Positions 20,810 to 31,461 of a stretch of DNA of 64,000 bases are shown piece by piece. Below the pieces are notes generated by a model. The model had not been told where the DNA came from. It did not search any database and worked only from the letters and a program-made list of their open reading frames with translations. This stretch comes from Pyricularia pennisetigena (lineage: Eukaryota > Ascomycota > Sordariomycetes > Magnaporthales > Pyriculariaceae): NCBI RefSeq assembly GCF_004337985.1, contig NC_043743.1, positions 3,332,543 through 3,396,542 of the forward strand. Direction: 5' to 3'. Every line of letters begins with the position of its first letter. Position 1 is the stretch's first letter. A program made the translations under genes and the position numbers.

Positions 20810-21923
20810 CCTGCAATTCCGTGTCCTTTAGGTGTTAACCAACCGTCCATAATCCGTTTTAGGCTTAAACGGAGGTAAATTATAAGGGTTTTCTTTAAAT
20901 CCGACAATAAAAGAGGTTTTAACAACGGATTTTTTGTATAGGAAACCCTTTTTTTTCGAAAATAGTCCCTTTTATATTAGGTTGTATAAAAGGGTTATTT
21001 AGCGGTGTACCTGGTTTACGGCCCCCAATTTTACGTGGATTTGCAGGGTTTTTACCGCTTAATTTCTGCGTTACAGGTGAATTTACGGCTTTTTCCGTAT
21101 TTTATTCGGGATTTAGTTTTTCCGTTACCGTATTTTCTTCCGGTTCCGAATCGGTGTAAATTTTATAAACCTTGTAATTTTCGGGGTCTATATTATTCAA
21201 TTTTATTTCCAAAGGGGTTACGTAACCCTTTATAACCCCCTGTAAAATTGTGCCAAAAAAGGTATTATATTCACTTACTATACCGGCGTGATTCGAAATA
21301 ACGTTATTCCGAACAAGGATATCGCACCCTTTAACCTCCAAATAAAACAAATGTTTAACGGTATTTAAACGTCCCTACGTCTTGCGATCCTTATTGTACA
21401 GGGTATTTTCTAATAATACGCCCTTTATATTATAATATATAAGACTATTCACGATATTTATTCCAAACGAAGGGATATATAAAACGTTATTTAACGTAAC
21501 CTTTTTAAATTCGTTAGCTTTTTGGCCGTAACGGATTTGTATTTTCACAATTCCGGTACCTACAGGCCTAATAGGGCCATTTCCTGTACCGATTTCGACT
21601 GTAAAGCCGGGGGTATAATCGGTAAAAAATTGCTTATTTGCAAAAATATAGTGCGTGCTACCTATATCGTACAGGATAAGGTAACCTAATTTCCATAATT
21701 TAGGGGTCCCTTTTACGCCGCGTCCAGGCTTCGTTTTAGCCCTAAAATTAGCTGTTAAAACCTGTGGTTTTAGCGTTTTACCAGTATCGGTTTCCGAATT
21801 CGAATCCGAACGTAATTTTATAATTCCGCTAATAGCGGAATTAACCTCCTGTTCCAGGGCGTTGAACGCTGCGCCTTCGTTAACGGCACCTGGAGTCGAA
21901 CCCGTGAATAATTTGAAATCCAT
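20810..21923 (-). pseudogene. Copia-A7 protease region
   Basis: The 182-codon open stretch 21923-21375 starts MDFKLFTGSTPG. It contains 'LGYLILYDIGSTHYIFANK' (D-I-G at the protease active site), 'RPVGTGIVKIQIRYG' and 'VLYIPSFGINIVNS'. 21350-21102 continues with 'CDILVRNNVISNHAG' and 'YKIYTDSEPEENTVTEK' equivalents. It is the best-preserved protease of the family here and the reference for the broken ones. Confidence 0.8.
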
Positions 21924-21949
21924 AAAAATTATGGACGTTCGAGCGGTTG

Positions 21950-22958
21950 ATTTATTGGAGGAGGATTTAATACTTTTTTTGCAAAAACAGAATCTGAATT
22001 AGAGTTTTTACTTTTTTTTCGTAATTTAAAGATGTTTTCTGCCCATTATTTTCCTTTTAAGCGCCTTTTTTAGCGTTTTTTACCCGTTTTTTTGCCTTCA
22101 AACCTATAACTAGCGGTTTTAGCCGTTGTAGAATTTGAACTCGAATTTTCGGATATAAGGTCCGCCATAAAATATTGCAAATTTAACTTTTCCGAATTTT
22201 GGCTTATTACCTGCAGGGCCCGTAGGTATTGATTTCGTAGGTTTACGGGGTTAATTTGCACGTTGGTATTCGCTAACTTAGCTACTAGTGAGTTAAAATG
22301 GCTGTTAAATTCAGGTATTAATTTTTTAAATTTCGAAAAATTTTAAGGCGTGGAATTCCCGATATAGTAAATTTCGATTAATTTCGGGTGAAACGGAATA
22401 GTTATTTTCCAGGGGTTCATAAACCGCTACGGGGTTGGAATACCATAGAATAAATTTTAAAAACTTTTTGATTAAACTGTTTTTTATAAATAATAATAGG
22501 ATTAATTGTTCGTGTTCCGGTAGGGTATAACCAGTTTCAGGGTTAGACATAAGTTACGCTGCTTTTATAACCCTAAATTATACTATTAGCGCCTGTTTCC
22601 ACAAATCGTAATTGCTACCCCTTATTAATTTATAATTTCCGGGGAAAAGAAATACCTGTTTTGATAATCCTTTACTTATCCCGTTACCTAAAACTAGGTT
22701 ACCAGGTGGATTAGTGGTTGCGGGAGCGGGCTCGTTTTCCGAATTAATATTAAAATTAGTGGAATTACCGCTTTTTAGGGCTAATAGGGAAATTAATTGT
22801 TAAATTGTCCTTTGAAATTGATTTGTTTGCGTAGTTAACGCTTTTAATTGCAGGTTTTGGGCCTGTAATTTAGCGGTTGAATCTTCGTTTGGGCTGGGTT
22901 TAAACCCTTTATTCGTTGGAATTGGGCCTGGAAGGCCCGATAGAAAGCTGTTTTCCAT
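21950..22958 (-). pseudogene. gag: Copia-A7 gag
   Basis: It starts at an ATG (22958) with 'MENSFLSGLPGPIPTNKGFK'. Visible blocks: 'LGNGISKGLSKQVFLFPGNY', 'LPEHEQLILLLFIKNSLIKK', 'VSPEINRNLLYREFHALK', 'LNLQYFMADLISENS' and a basic tail 'FEGKKTGKKR'. Interrupted by stops. No zinc knuckle is seen. Confidence 0.78.
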
Positions 22959-23734
22959 TGTAAGGTAACTTAAATTATAATTGCAATTCGCTAATCTACA
23001 ATTATAATTAATTAACCTAATTATTCAAGGCTAAATACCTCATTCAATTCAAGATTTGTTTTTCCGTTTGCCTTTTAATGGGTATAGGCCTGTAACTGCC
23101 AATTACAGGGTTTATTGCTATTTTCAATGGTTAAAATCCATTAAAATACAGGGTTAAAATCCCTGAAATCCCCAATTAATGGGTGCCCTGGTATTTGTAC
23201 CAATCCAGGTGCACGTAATGAATTTAATTCGTTAAATCGGTGCAGGGTAAATTGCAGGGTATTGTGCAGGGTAAATTAACTATTAACGTAATTGCGTTAA
23301 TGGGTTTATGGGTTATTGTAAACCCTATTAAACGCATTAGGACTTAGTGGGTTATAAGCGAGCGAATACAGGGGTTTTTGGCCCTATTTCGTTAGCGTTA
23401 ACCCTATTAAAAATTTGAGCCAATTACAGTGGCGTGCACGATCCACAAAAACCACACCAAAAGTCTTTTGGATTTGCAATGCAAGCGATCGCTGCAGTAC
23501 CTGAAAGGGCCTAAGTCGAACGCTAATCTTTAGCGATCCCCACTGTAAATACAGGGGGTTAAGTGTTGAATTAGCGCTTAAAACCAACAATTTTGCATAA
23601 AAACAGCAATATTTTCGTCAATATACGTGCTGTAAAAATGCGACAAAAACCAAAATAAAACCTTAATTTCAGGTTTTCCAGCGATACAAAATGCATTTTA
23701 ATGCACAAGTTAAAACATTTCCGGGTTTATAATT
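22959..23734 (-). other. Copia-A7 leader and primer-binding site
   Basis: Noncoding. It holds the CCTGYA repeats (about 23240-23280) and, next to the LTR at 23721-23734, the primer-binding site (complement AATTATAAACCCGG). Confidence 0.65.
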
Positions 23735-24288
23735 TGTTAACAATATGGGTTGTTAACAGGGGGTTGGGTATTAGCTAAAATGCGGTGTGGTACTAATTGC
23801 GTTATAAAAACCTGTAATTACAGGGTTTATATATATTAAATTTACTAATTTTGGGATTAATAGACTTAATTTATTGGTGGGGGAGATTTTGCTTTATTTC
23901 CTTTATATTTTTTCCGAAATCGAAATGGGGGTCCCCACCCCGCAAAGGGTTCCGGTGCCGCACACGATTTTCCGAAAAATTATTTTGTATGCGTTGTTGA
24001 AAAAACACCCTTATTTCCATATAAACCATTTTTGGGTTCGCACTAATTTGCTGATTTGGTGAAATTTTCAACCCGGTATAGGGTGGTTAACTCGTAAGTG
24101 CAGGGTGGGTATAAAACCCGGTACGGGGTGAAACCCCATTCGCTAATTTTAATTCGCAATTCCTGCAACACACAAAATATAACAGAGAATCTGATAACCT
24201 TAACAGCCCTACTTCGGCACTATCTATTGTGGTTTAGATCTAAATAAAAGTGAGCCCATTACATGCTAAAAAACGCATAAAATTAACA
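23735..24288 (-). repeat. 5' LTR of Copia-A7
   Basis: 554 bp, TGTTAACAATATGGG...AAAATTAACA on the plus strand. F sequence resumes at 24289. Confidence 0.92.
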
Positions 24289-24600
24289 AAATTAACCCCA
24301 TTTTTTACGTGGAATTAATCAAAAAAGCCGCGGACGACCTATTACTGTCCCAAATTCGTACCGATATTAAACCCGGCCCGTTATTGATTTTATTCAATTT
24401 AAATAACAAAACCGCGGAGGAGTGGGTAATGGAGGAAATCCTGGCCGCGAAAAACGTAGTGGGAAAAGGACGTAAACGTAAATTTTTAGTAAAATGGAAA
24501 AAGTACGACGAACCCACGTAGGAGGATTTGGTAACGGTGGAAAATATACGGGTATTGGACGAATTTGAAACAAAATGGGGGCCGGCCCAAACAAATAATA
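24289..24600 (+). pseudogene. Chromodomain end of chromovirus F integrase
   Basis: The frame reads 'NPIFYVELIKKAADD' (the 'HPVFHVSLLKP' block that ends Ty3/gypsy integrases). After about 30 residues comes a chromodomain: 'AEEWVMEEILAAK', 'KFLVKWKKYDEPT', a TAG at about 24520-24522 where Trp is expected, then 'EDLVTVENIRVLDEFE'. The aromatic positions that bind methyl-lysine are partly kept. In fungi such domains bind H3K9-methylated histone and guide insertion (established for chromoviruses such as MAGGY). This copy is dead. Confidence 0.88.
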
Positions 24601-25490
24601 ACCCAACATTACAACGACGTTAATAATTAAATATCTAACCGGACCAGGGACCTATTATAATTAATTAAAAGGTCGAAAATTCCCCGGTAAAAAAGCGACG
24701 CGGTAAATTTAAAAAAAATATTAATTTAATTAAACGTACGGTAAAAAAAACACGTAAAATTAAGCTTTTTACCAGGGCGAAAAATAATAAAAATAAACCG
24801 ACGATTATATAAACCGCGCCCATTTTTAGGGCGGCGTAACCGTATTCCACCCACCGAGCTTTTAAATTAAATTAACGTATATAGTACGAGGCGATAACTT
24901 TACGCGGTAATAAAATATCAATTAAAGGCCGAATTATATACCTCCAATTTATTATCCAAATTTCCTTCCTTTTTATTTTTTTATTTTATTTTAGCGTCCT
25001 TTTTTTTTATTATTTTCCGCGTCGTTTTTAAAAATCGGGAGTTCCTATTATTCAATGGATTGGTTTACCTTTTATTATAAGGCGGTACGACGACGTGTAA
25101 TATTTTCGATCAAAAAAGGTTTACGACGGGATTTTTTAAAAAAACGGGTTTTTATTTACATTACGACCAAAGGTACGGGGGCGCGAGGAGTTAAATATAT
25201 ACCGAATCGGGGTACGAATAAAACGAAGTGCGACGGGGTAACGCGCAAAGGGAGTTTTAAAACGACGACGGGGCGTGGTAATAATAGGGGCGAAAAAACG
25301 TGGGGAATGCGCGGGACGAAATTGGCGTATAAAAGCAGCGGGGGAAAGGGTTAGGACGGTAATTAAAACAGCGAAAATATTATTATTTCGGCGCGCTTCT
25401 TGCAGGTTTTTTTTATAACGCGACGTATTGCGTTTTTGAAAAATTTAAAAATTAATAGCGTTATTAAAAAAATTGTATATTAAAGGAGTT
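24601..25490. other. Chromovirus F post-chromodomain block, first part
   Basis: 24601-24850 still reads on the plus strand as a Lys/Arg-rich tail with stops ('VKKRRGKFKK', 'VKKTRKIKLFTRAK'). From about 24870 no clear sense coding is seen. On the minus strand a Pro/Arg-rich frame is open over about 25130-25380 ('AHSPRFFAPIITTPRRRFKT'), in line with the antisense frame at higher coordinates. A 99-codon plus-strand frame also spans 25055-25354, so direction cannot be decided by openness alone here. Confidence 0.4.
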
Positions 25491-25499
25491 AAACGTATT

Positions 25500-26190
25500 T
25501 CCAAATAAATGAGACCGCGTGCGAAAGTTTGTACTAATTAACGGTTATAATTACCGCCGATGCGAAAAAAAATATTGGATATAATCATAATAATAATAAT
25601 TTTGGTAAAGGTCGTCGCGGTTCCGGAATTGGCCATTTTATTTTATACGTCTTAATAGGCGCGGACCCAGTTAATATACTCGGTAAAAAAGTTTTAAAAC
25701 AGTACGGTATTTCTACCAGGGATTTCTTTGCTATTTACGATAATGCTTTTAATTAAGGGTTGGACGATATAACGATTATTGTAAATCGTGGTTTTTAATT
25801 TTCGTAAACGGCGGCGAAAAATAGGGTTAAAAGCGTAGGCGGCCTCGTTATAATAATAATACGATTTTTTGGTGTCGTAATATCGCTGGCAATTAATGTC
25901 ATTAAAGGCAGGGTTACATTTCCAAATTTTATTTATTTTGGACGTTTTTACGCAAAAAACGCAAAAAATTAATATATTTTCCGGAACGGTATATTTGTCG
26001 TTATTTAAATACTTTGGGATTCTGCGGTAACGATAACGCGATAAAAAACGGTGCGAATATAAGTTAAAGATATTATTTAATTAGTGTTTAATTGATACGA
26101 TTTACAAATGGGCGATCGTTATCGTTGTGCGACGAAAATAATTAATTATTACGGTAAAGAGGCCGGCCGTCTTTACCACCGGTATTTGTT
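25500..26190 (-). pseudogene. Antisense coding frame within chromovirus F, unknown protein
   Basis: Read leftward, a single frame runs about 200 codons with only a handful of stops, all TAA/TAG. It contains 'QIPVVKTAGLFTVIINYFRR', 'FLSRYRYRRIPKYLNNDKY', 'PENILIFCVFCVKTSKINK', 'IWKCNPAFNDINCQRYYDTK', 'YAFNPIFRRRLRKLKTTIYN' and 'PLIKSIIVNSKEIPGRN'. The Cys spacing (CxxC, then single Cys residues at about 14 and 11 residues) suggests a zinc-binding fold, but I recognise no family. It lies opposite to gag-pol between the chromodomain and the 3' LTR. Antisense extra genes in this position are known from some plant Ty3/gypsy lineages; whether this is comparable is open. Confidence 0.45.
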
Positions 26191-26519
26191 TGTCCAAACG
26201 CTATTTACGACGCGATTAAGAAAATAAAAGCCCGGGATATGGAAACGGCAATCTGGTAGCGATAAATAACGATACGAATAATAAATAGGAACGAATAGGA
26301 AGCGAAAATGGACGAAATAAAGGCAATATAAATAAAAAACAGGGCGATGGGGAAACGGGAAAAAATCGATAAAATGGTAAAAAAGGGAGGAAACGGGGAC
26401 GAAAGAAATCGAAATACAAAAGAAATTCGAATAAAGGAAAAATTGGAAGGTAAAAGGGATTAGGACGATAACGCGGGAAAAATGCGAAAAATAGAAACCG
26501 TAATTATCACGGGAAATAA
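26191..26519. other. Purine-rich stretch in chromovirus F
   Basis: The plus strand is almost entirely A and G with short motifs such as GGAACGAATAGGAAGCG. The minus strand therefore reads Phe/Tyr/Pro-rich in all frames (long open frames at 26173-26616 and 26216-26419). Composition alone explains the openness, so no protein is claimed. It could hold the polypurine-type signal of F, but it is far from the LTR. Confidence 0.4.
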
Positions 26520-26945
26520 ATTGTGCCAATGGATAAATAAACCTATACCGCCTAAAGTGAAAGGAGGGTAAACCGCGATAATTACCCGCAAACGGTAGGT
26601 ACGATAAAAAAACCACGATATTATTACAGTTAAAGGTAGGAGGGTAAAACCCGATTACGGTTTTTTACCGTATAAAGTAAAAGGAAGGTGAACCGCGATA
26701 ACCACCCGCAACCGGTAAATACGATAAAAAAATTACGTTATAATCGCATTTGAAAACGGGAGGATAAAATTCGGTTACGGATTTATACCACCCAAAATAA
26801 TAAAAAAGCGAATTACGATAACCGCCCGCAAACGGAACGGGGGATAAAAGGCCCGCGATATAACCGCGGCCGAAAATAAACGAGCAAAACCCGATTACGG
26901 GTTTATACCGCCCAAAATAATGGACGGGTAGGCTATAATAGGGCA
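26520..26945. repeat. Tandem repeat of about 120 bp, three units plus a partial
   Basis: The units share CGATAA(C/T)(C/T)(A/G)CCCGCAA(A/C)CGG (copies at about 26577, 26698 and 26818) and a TTTATACCGCC(C/T)AAA box (26528 onward). Spacing is 120-121 bp. Both strands are nearly free of stops here in one frame, so the repeats may lie in the start of the antisense gene or in a sense-strand repeat protein. They lie just inside the F 3' LTR. Confidence 0.7.
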
Positions 26946-27017
26946 CGCGCCCGCTGGATTGCCCCTATACCTCCAAATGGGGATTATACCCAATAAAAGA
27001 CTGGCGAATACGGGTTA

Positions 27018-27204
27018 TATTATGGATTCGTGTTTAAGGTACGTATTACGTAATGAAATATAAAAGCGGGTTAGGGATAATATATAAAGGGAGATATTAT
27101 TATAACCCGGACACATACCTTTTCCTCCCTTTTTCCCCCAGCGTTAGTAATAATACCAATAAGGATATTTAACGGTCCCAAGGCCGTTGGCTTACCTTAT
27201 AACA
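27018..27204 (+). repeat. 3' LTR of chromovirus F
   Basis: 187 bp, collinear with 12303-12491 and ending CTTATAACA; followed by the CTTTT target duplicate and Copia-A2. The outer start is set by alignment to the 5' LTR, with G/A and C/T differences. Confidence 0.87.
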
Positions 27205-28600
27205 CTTTTATAGGTAGTCCAATCTTTAAAAAATAGGTTTTTAAACCATTGTGCTTTACGCAGGGCTTCCGTTAAAGCATTGGTTTCGGTTTTTAAAGTG
27301 TTTAAAACTATAATATTAACTTTTTTGCATTTCCACGTTATAAAACCCCCAAATAAGATATATAAATATCCGTAAATGGATTTTGAATTTTCCCTAGCCC
27401 CGGCAAAATCGCTATTACTCAAATCCAGTAATTTTAAAATTTTAAAACCCTTTGCTAATAAATTGGGTAATAATTTGGCTTTAAATACTTTATTTCCGTA
27501 ACAAATAAATAAAAATTTAATACCCGTTAAATAACGTAATAAGCTTTTTACTACCGTTAAATGGATTACAATAGCATTTATTAAAAAACGTAAAAACCAT
27601 TGAACCGTAAAACCGATATCCGGGCGCGTAAATAGCATTCAATATATAAAAATACTAATAATACGCTATAATAATTTAATTTCCAACGCATTTACAGACT
27701 GACCCCCGTTATATTTTAATACACCCGGTTGTAAAGGAACAAATATAGGCTTTCAAACAATTAATCGGGGCGTTGCTAATATTTCCTTTATATATTAATT
27801 TTAATGGAGCTCAAATAGGCGTTTAAATTTATCCTTTATCATTTAAACGCCTAAAGAATAGGCTGCAGGGCCCCTGTTTTCAAACGCGTATACCTTTTTA
27901 AACCGGGTTTTAAAATCCTAAATATATTGTAATTTAGGACCTATTAGCAGGTAGTCGTTTACAAAGGTAACGATAAAATGTTTAGATTTAACGTTATAAA
28001 AAACAGCGGGATTAAAGAGTAATAATTTAAAGCCTTTTTTTAAAAATAGGGTTTTGAATTTGTTTTGCCATTTTTTTGGACTTTGTTTTAAACCGTATAA
28101 CGCTTTTTTCAATTATATAACCTGCAATTTTTCGGGTTATAACCCATTTCCACTAAAGCTTTAGCGGTAATAGGGTTACAAGTTTTGGCCTATTCGTTAA
28201 AACCGTGTGGAATTTGCAAATATATATTTACGTCAGTAAAATTACTATTCAAAAACGTACCGATAAAATCGATTTGTTTTATTTCCCAATTTCGTACATT
28301 AGTTATAGTTAAAAATATACGCCAAAAAAGTAGTATATTAATGTTAGCAAAATTTGGATATAATTTAGGCTCTTAACCTGTAAAGAACCCCTAATAACAA
28401 ACCTAATTTTATATTTTATAGCTTTATTATTTTTATCCTTTTTTAATTTAAATACCGGCCGGGTAGAAACGAGTTTACGGTTTGTAGGTATTTCAATTCT
28501 AGGGATAAAACGGAAGGTCTTTGCAATAGCGATTTGGTCGAATTTAAACGCTAAAACAGTTAATTATTTAGCATTTTTAAGGTTATTTAAAATTTATTGG
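27205..28600 (-). pseudogene. Copia-A2 RNase H and reverse transcriptase
   Basis: 27638-27192 is open: 'LFTRPDIGFTVQWFLRFL', 'LLDLSNSDFAGARENSKSIY' and 'LTEALRKAQWFKNLF'; its last residues run into F sequence. 28112-27918 reads 'KKALYGLKQSPKKWQNKFKT' and 'FIVTFVNDYLLIGPK', so the active site is F-V-N-D (27954-27965). Further upstream 'FIGTFLNSNFTDVNIYLQI' is visible near 28210-28270. Confidence 0.82.
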
Positions 28601-28639
28601 TAATTATTTGGTTTACCGTTTTTAGTGGGCTTTTTTTAT

Positions 28640-29975
28640 TTTTTTGGTTTAATAATAAAAATAATATACGTGATCTATTTCCATCCAATTTGAGTTTTCG
28701 AACTGCGAATTAAATTCCATATCTTGTATTTTAAGTGCTAAAAACTCCAGAATTTCCGTTGTTTTAGGTATTGGATTAGGTACCGCTACCGTTATAAGTT
28801 TTGGGGGGCGAACAATAAGTTGTACAGGCCTGGCGGGCATTATATTTTCAGTGCTTAAATACTTTATAACAGGTGGTAAATACCCTATATTTTCAGGGTT
28901 TTTTAAGGGATAATTATCCGCTAGAACGCTGTTAATTTCGTTTTCAAATTTAAAATTAAAATCCCCTTTTAATTTTATATTTTCCCCCTCTAAAATTTAT
29001 AACCTTTCCCCTAAAATGACCAAATTTTTAGCCGTTATACCATTTCTAGTTTTTACGGTCAAGGTTCTATATACGGTCCGTTTAGCGGGTACGTAAACCA
29101 GCGCTGTAGAATTTGATAAATGGGTTAAAAGTTTTACCGTTTCGGTGCGGGGAACCAATCGATGAAATTTTTGGCGTTTTTCCAACAGTATAATAACTCG
29201 GTATACAGAACTAATAACCCGAAAATATTTCAAATTAGGTTTATGCGGTAATCTAAATTGGAATTCGGAATAGAATTCCTTATAAAATGTTAAATCCCTA
29301 TTAATTACCGCTGTACGGTTAATTAAATGAATTACGGCAAATAGTAAATAATATTATAAATATAATGGTTAACCCGCCGTTATAATGGTAAACCGAAGTT
29401 TATCCAAAATAACCTTAACGGATCGTTCCGTTAATCCGTTTTAACCGTGGTTATCAAAATTTAAAATGCTCAAATTAACATTTTTGCTTATAAACCAAAT
29501 TTAAAAATTTGTATTAATTTCGTGCCCCCCATTAAAGTGAAAATTTAAGGGGTAGCGCCCGTACGTAGCTTTTGAAACCCTTGAAAAGCTTTTAATAACC
29601 ATTAAAACCGTACGTCCGGTTTAATTTTTTAGTGGAATAAACCACCAAAAACGTAATTCTCGGTCCACTAACAACAGAAATACGGGCTGTTTATTGTAAA
29701 AATTTGGTTTGAAAGTTACTATATTACACTTTATAAAATCGAAAATATTAAAGGGTGTAAAAAGTTCGATTTTATTTGTGCGTTTAATAAAAATAGTTTT
29801 AACGTAAACAATACAGGTAATTGCCCTAATTTTGTCGATATTAAGCAAATTTTTTATAATTTCAGCGGTTTTTATTAGCAATAATAACCTTATATATTCT
29901 AAACGCCTGTATTATAACAGGGCTTTTTGGGTCTGGATTTCGTTATAGTTACTTGTATTTCCATTACCTTTAAGG
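28640..29975 (-). pseudogene. Copia-A2 integrase
   Basis: 29881-29621 is open: 'FDFIKCNIVTFKPNF' and 'FLLLVDRELRFWWFIPLKN' (first catalytic Asp), with the zinc-domain 'TCIVYVKTIF' upstream. 29233-28997 is open with 'KYFRVISSVYRVIILLEKR' and 'LVPRTETVKLLTHLSNST'. Between them the second Asp and the Glu blocks are readable but broken. Confidence 0.78.
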
Positions 29976-29979
29976 GTTA

Positions 29980-30672
29980 ACTAGCCGTCCGTAATTCGTT
30001 TTAACCTATAAAAAGGTTACTTTCAAGGGCCTGCTTTAAATCCGATAATAAAAAAGGTTTTAACAACGGATTTCTTGTATGGGAAACCCCTTTTGTCGGA
30101 AATAATCCCTTTTATATTAAATTGTATAAAAGGGTCACCTAACGGTGTACCGGGTTTACGGGGCCCAATTTCACGTGGATTTTCAGGGCTTTCACCGCTA
30201 AATTTTTGCGTTACAGGTAAATTTACGGCTATTTCCGTATTTTATTCGGGATTTAGTTTTTCCGTTACCGCTTTTTCTTTCCGGTTCCGAATCGGTGTAA
30301 ATTCTATAATCCTCGTGATTTTCGGGGTCTATATTATTTAGTTTCAATTCCAACGGGGTTGCGTATTCCTTGTAACCCCCTGTAAGGCCATGCTAAAAGC
30401 GCTGCTATGTTTATTTATCACACAGGCGTAATTCGAAATAACGTTATTTCGAACAAGGATATGGCACCTTTTAACCTTTAAACAAAACAAATATTTAGCG
30501 GTATTCAAACGTCCCCACGCCTTGCAATCCTTATCGTACAGGGTATTTTTTAATAATACGCCCCTTCTATTATAATGTATAAGCTATTAACGATATTTAT
30601 TCCAAACGAGGGGATATATAAAACGGTATTTAACGTAACCTCTTTAAATTCGTCAGCTTTTTGGCCGTAACG
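29980..30672 (-). pseudogene. Copia-A2 protease region, distal part
   Basis: It matches A1 3290-3960 in reverse: the Pro/Ser linker, 'YTDSE' block and 'IPSFGINIV' block (about 30590-30625). It is cut by a Copia-C solo LTR at 30673; the proximal part is at 33197-33586. Confidence 0.72.
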
Positions 30673-31424
30673 TGTGAGGAGGTTACGAGATAGAATAAGC
30701 TTAATTTTGAACGCGGGGAAAGGTGGATCACGTATAAGGTTAATGGAACGTTGAAAGGGCAGATAACCGTCTGCTAGCGGGTAATAGAAATGATATATTG
30801 TTGCACAATCGATTCGTTAAATCGTTAAATCGATAAAGGTATAAAGGTGATGAATCTAAGGCTAAGTTGTGAGTTACGTGTTCGAATCCGTAGGTACAAA
30901 TCTTCGATCCGGATGTCCGGAATGCGGGGTCACGTCACATGATTTGGCCTTATTCATGTGACTGAACTGCCGACCTATTGAGCCCAACGGTAGTCTCAGG
31001 GCTTATCCCTGAAGCCCAGAGCTCCACAATTGATCCACTTCGCTCCACTTCGTGGCTCAATTGCGGTTTTGTAATGTACCTGTGGGTCCATCCAAAAAAC
31101 GCTTTGGTTCAGGTCTGAGGACAATTTGTCGATTTTCGCCGTTCATGGCGGTATTTTTGGCCTTTTTTCGACCGATACTCCTTTATTATTCCACAATTAC
31201 GCAAAATATTGAAAAAAGAAAATACCGTTGACAATAGCGTTTAATACCGCTATTAGCAGCGATTTGATTTATTTTTTTACCTATTATAATGGCCGAATTG
31301 GATACCACCTGCCTTTAATCCGTTCATGGCGGTACTGTTTTTTCGATTTTTTTTTCGATTTTCGCCTTTTTTTAATATTTTTTTAATTTTTGCTTAAATT
31401 TTATAATTTTTGCACGCGGAGGGT

Positions 31425-31461
<37 letters not shown>

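Larger units (their letters stand above)
16845..24288 (-). mobile_element. Copia-A copy A7, nearly complete, inside chromovirus F
   Basis: On the minus strand: 5' LTR 23735-24288, gag 22958-21950, protease 21923-20960, integrase to about 19480, RT and RNase H to about 17980, then a 3' LTR that has lost about 165 bp (16845-17244). It interrupts the F integrase-chromodomain frame. The left junction has no normal LTR end and F lacks about 130 bp, so a deletion removed both. A7 shows that Copia-A was still mobile after F had inserted in another Copia-A copy. Confidence 0.9.
12303..27204 (+). mobile_element. Chromovirus F (Ty3/gypsy), interrupted by Copia-A7
   Basis: It is flanked by CTTTT on both sides and by short LTRs (12303-12491 and 27018-27204). 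Internal order: gag, protease, RT, RNase H, integrase, then (after the A7 insertion) a chromodomain. This is the Ty3/gypsy order, with the integrase-linked chromodomain typical of chromoviruses, thought to steer integration to heterochromatin. Without A7 it is about 7.5 kb. About 2.4 kb lies between the chromodomain and the 3' LTR, far more than usual, and holds an antisense frame and tandem repeats. About 130 bp of F are missing at the left A7 junction. Confidence 0.9.

Noticed and set aside
25055..25354. 99-codon plus-strand open frame (Lys/Arg/Gly-rich) in chromovirus F
   Set aside because: The opposite strand is equally open and continues a longer antisense frame; composition (few T-rich codons) explains the openness, and no motif is recognisable.
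26173..26616. 147-codon minus-strand frame rich in Phe, Tyr and Pro
   Set aside because: The complementary strand is nearly all purine here, so every minus frame is open and aromatic-rich. No motif; probably compositional.
26520..26945. Possible CRISPR-like array (regular repeats)
   Set aside because: Units are 120 bp, directly abutting and similar throughout, with no constant short repeat and unique spacers; the context is a eukaryotic retrotransposon.
31429..31459. (TA)n run as a possible origin or scaffold-attachment site
   Set aside because: Simple microsatellite within the MITE, length differs between copies; no further support.
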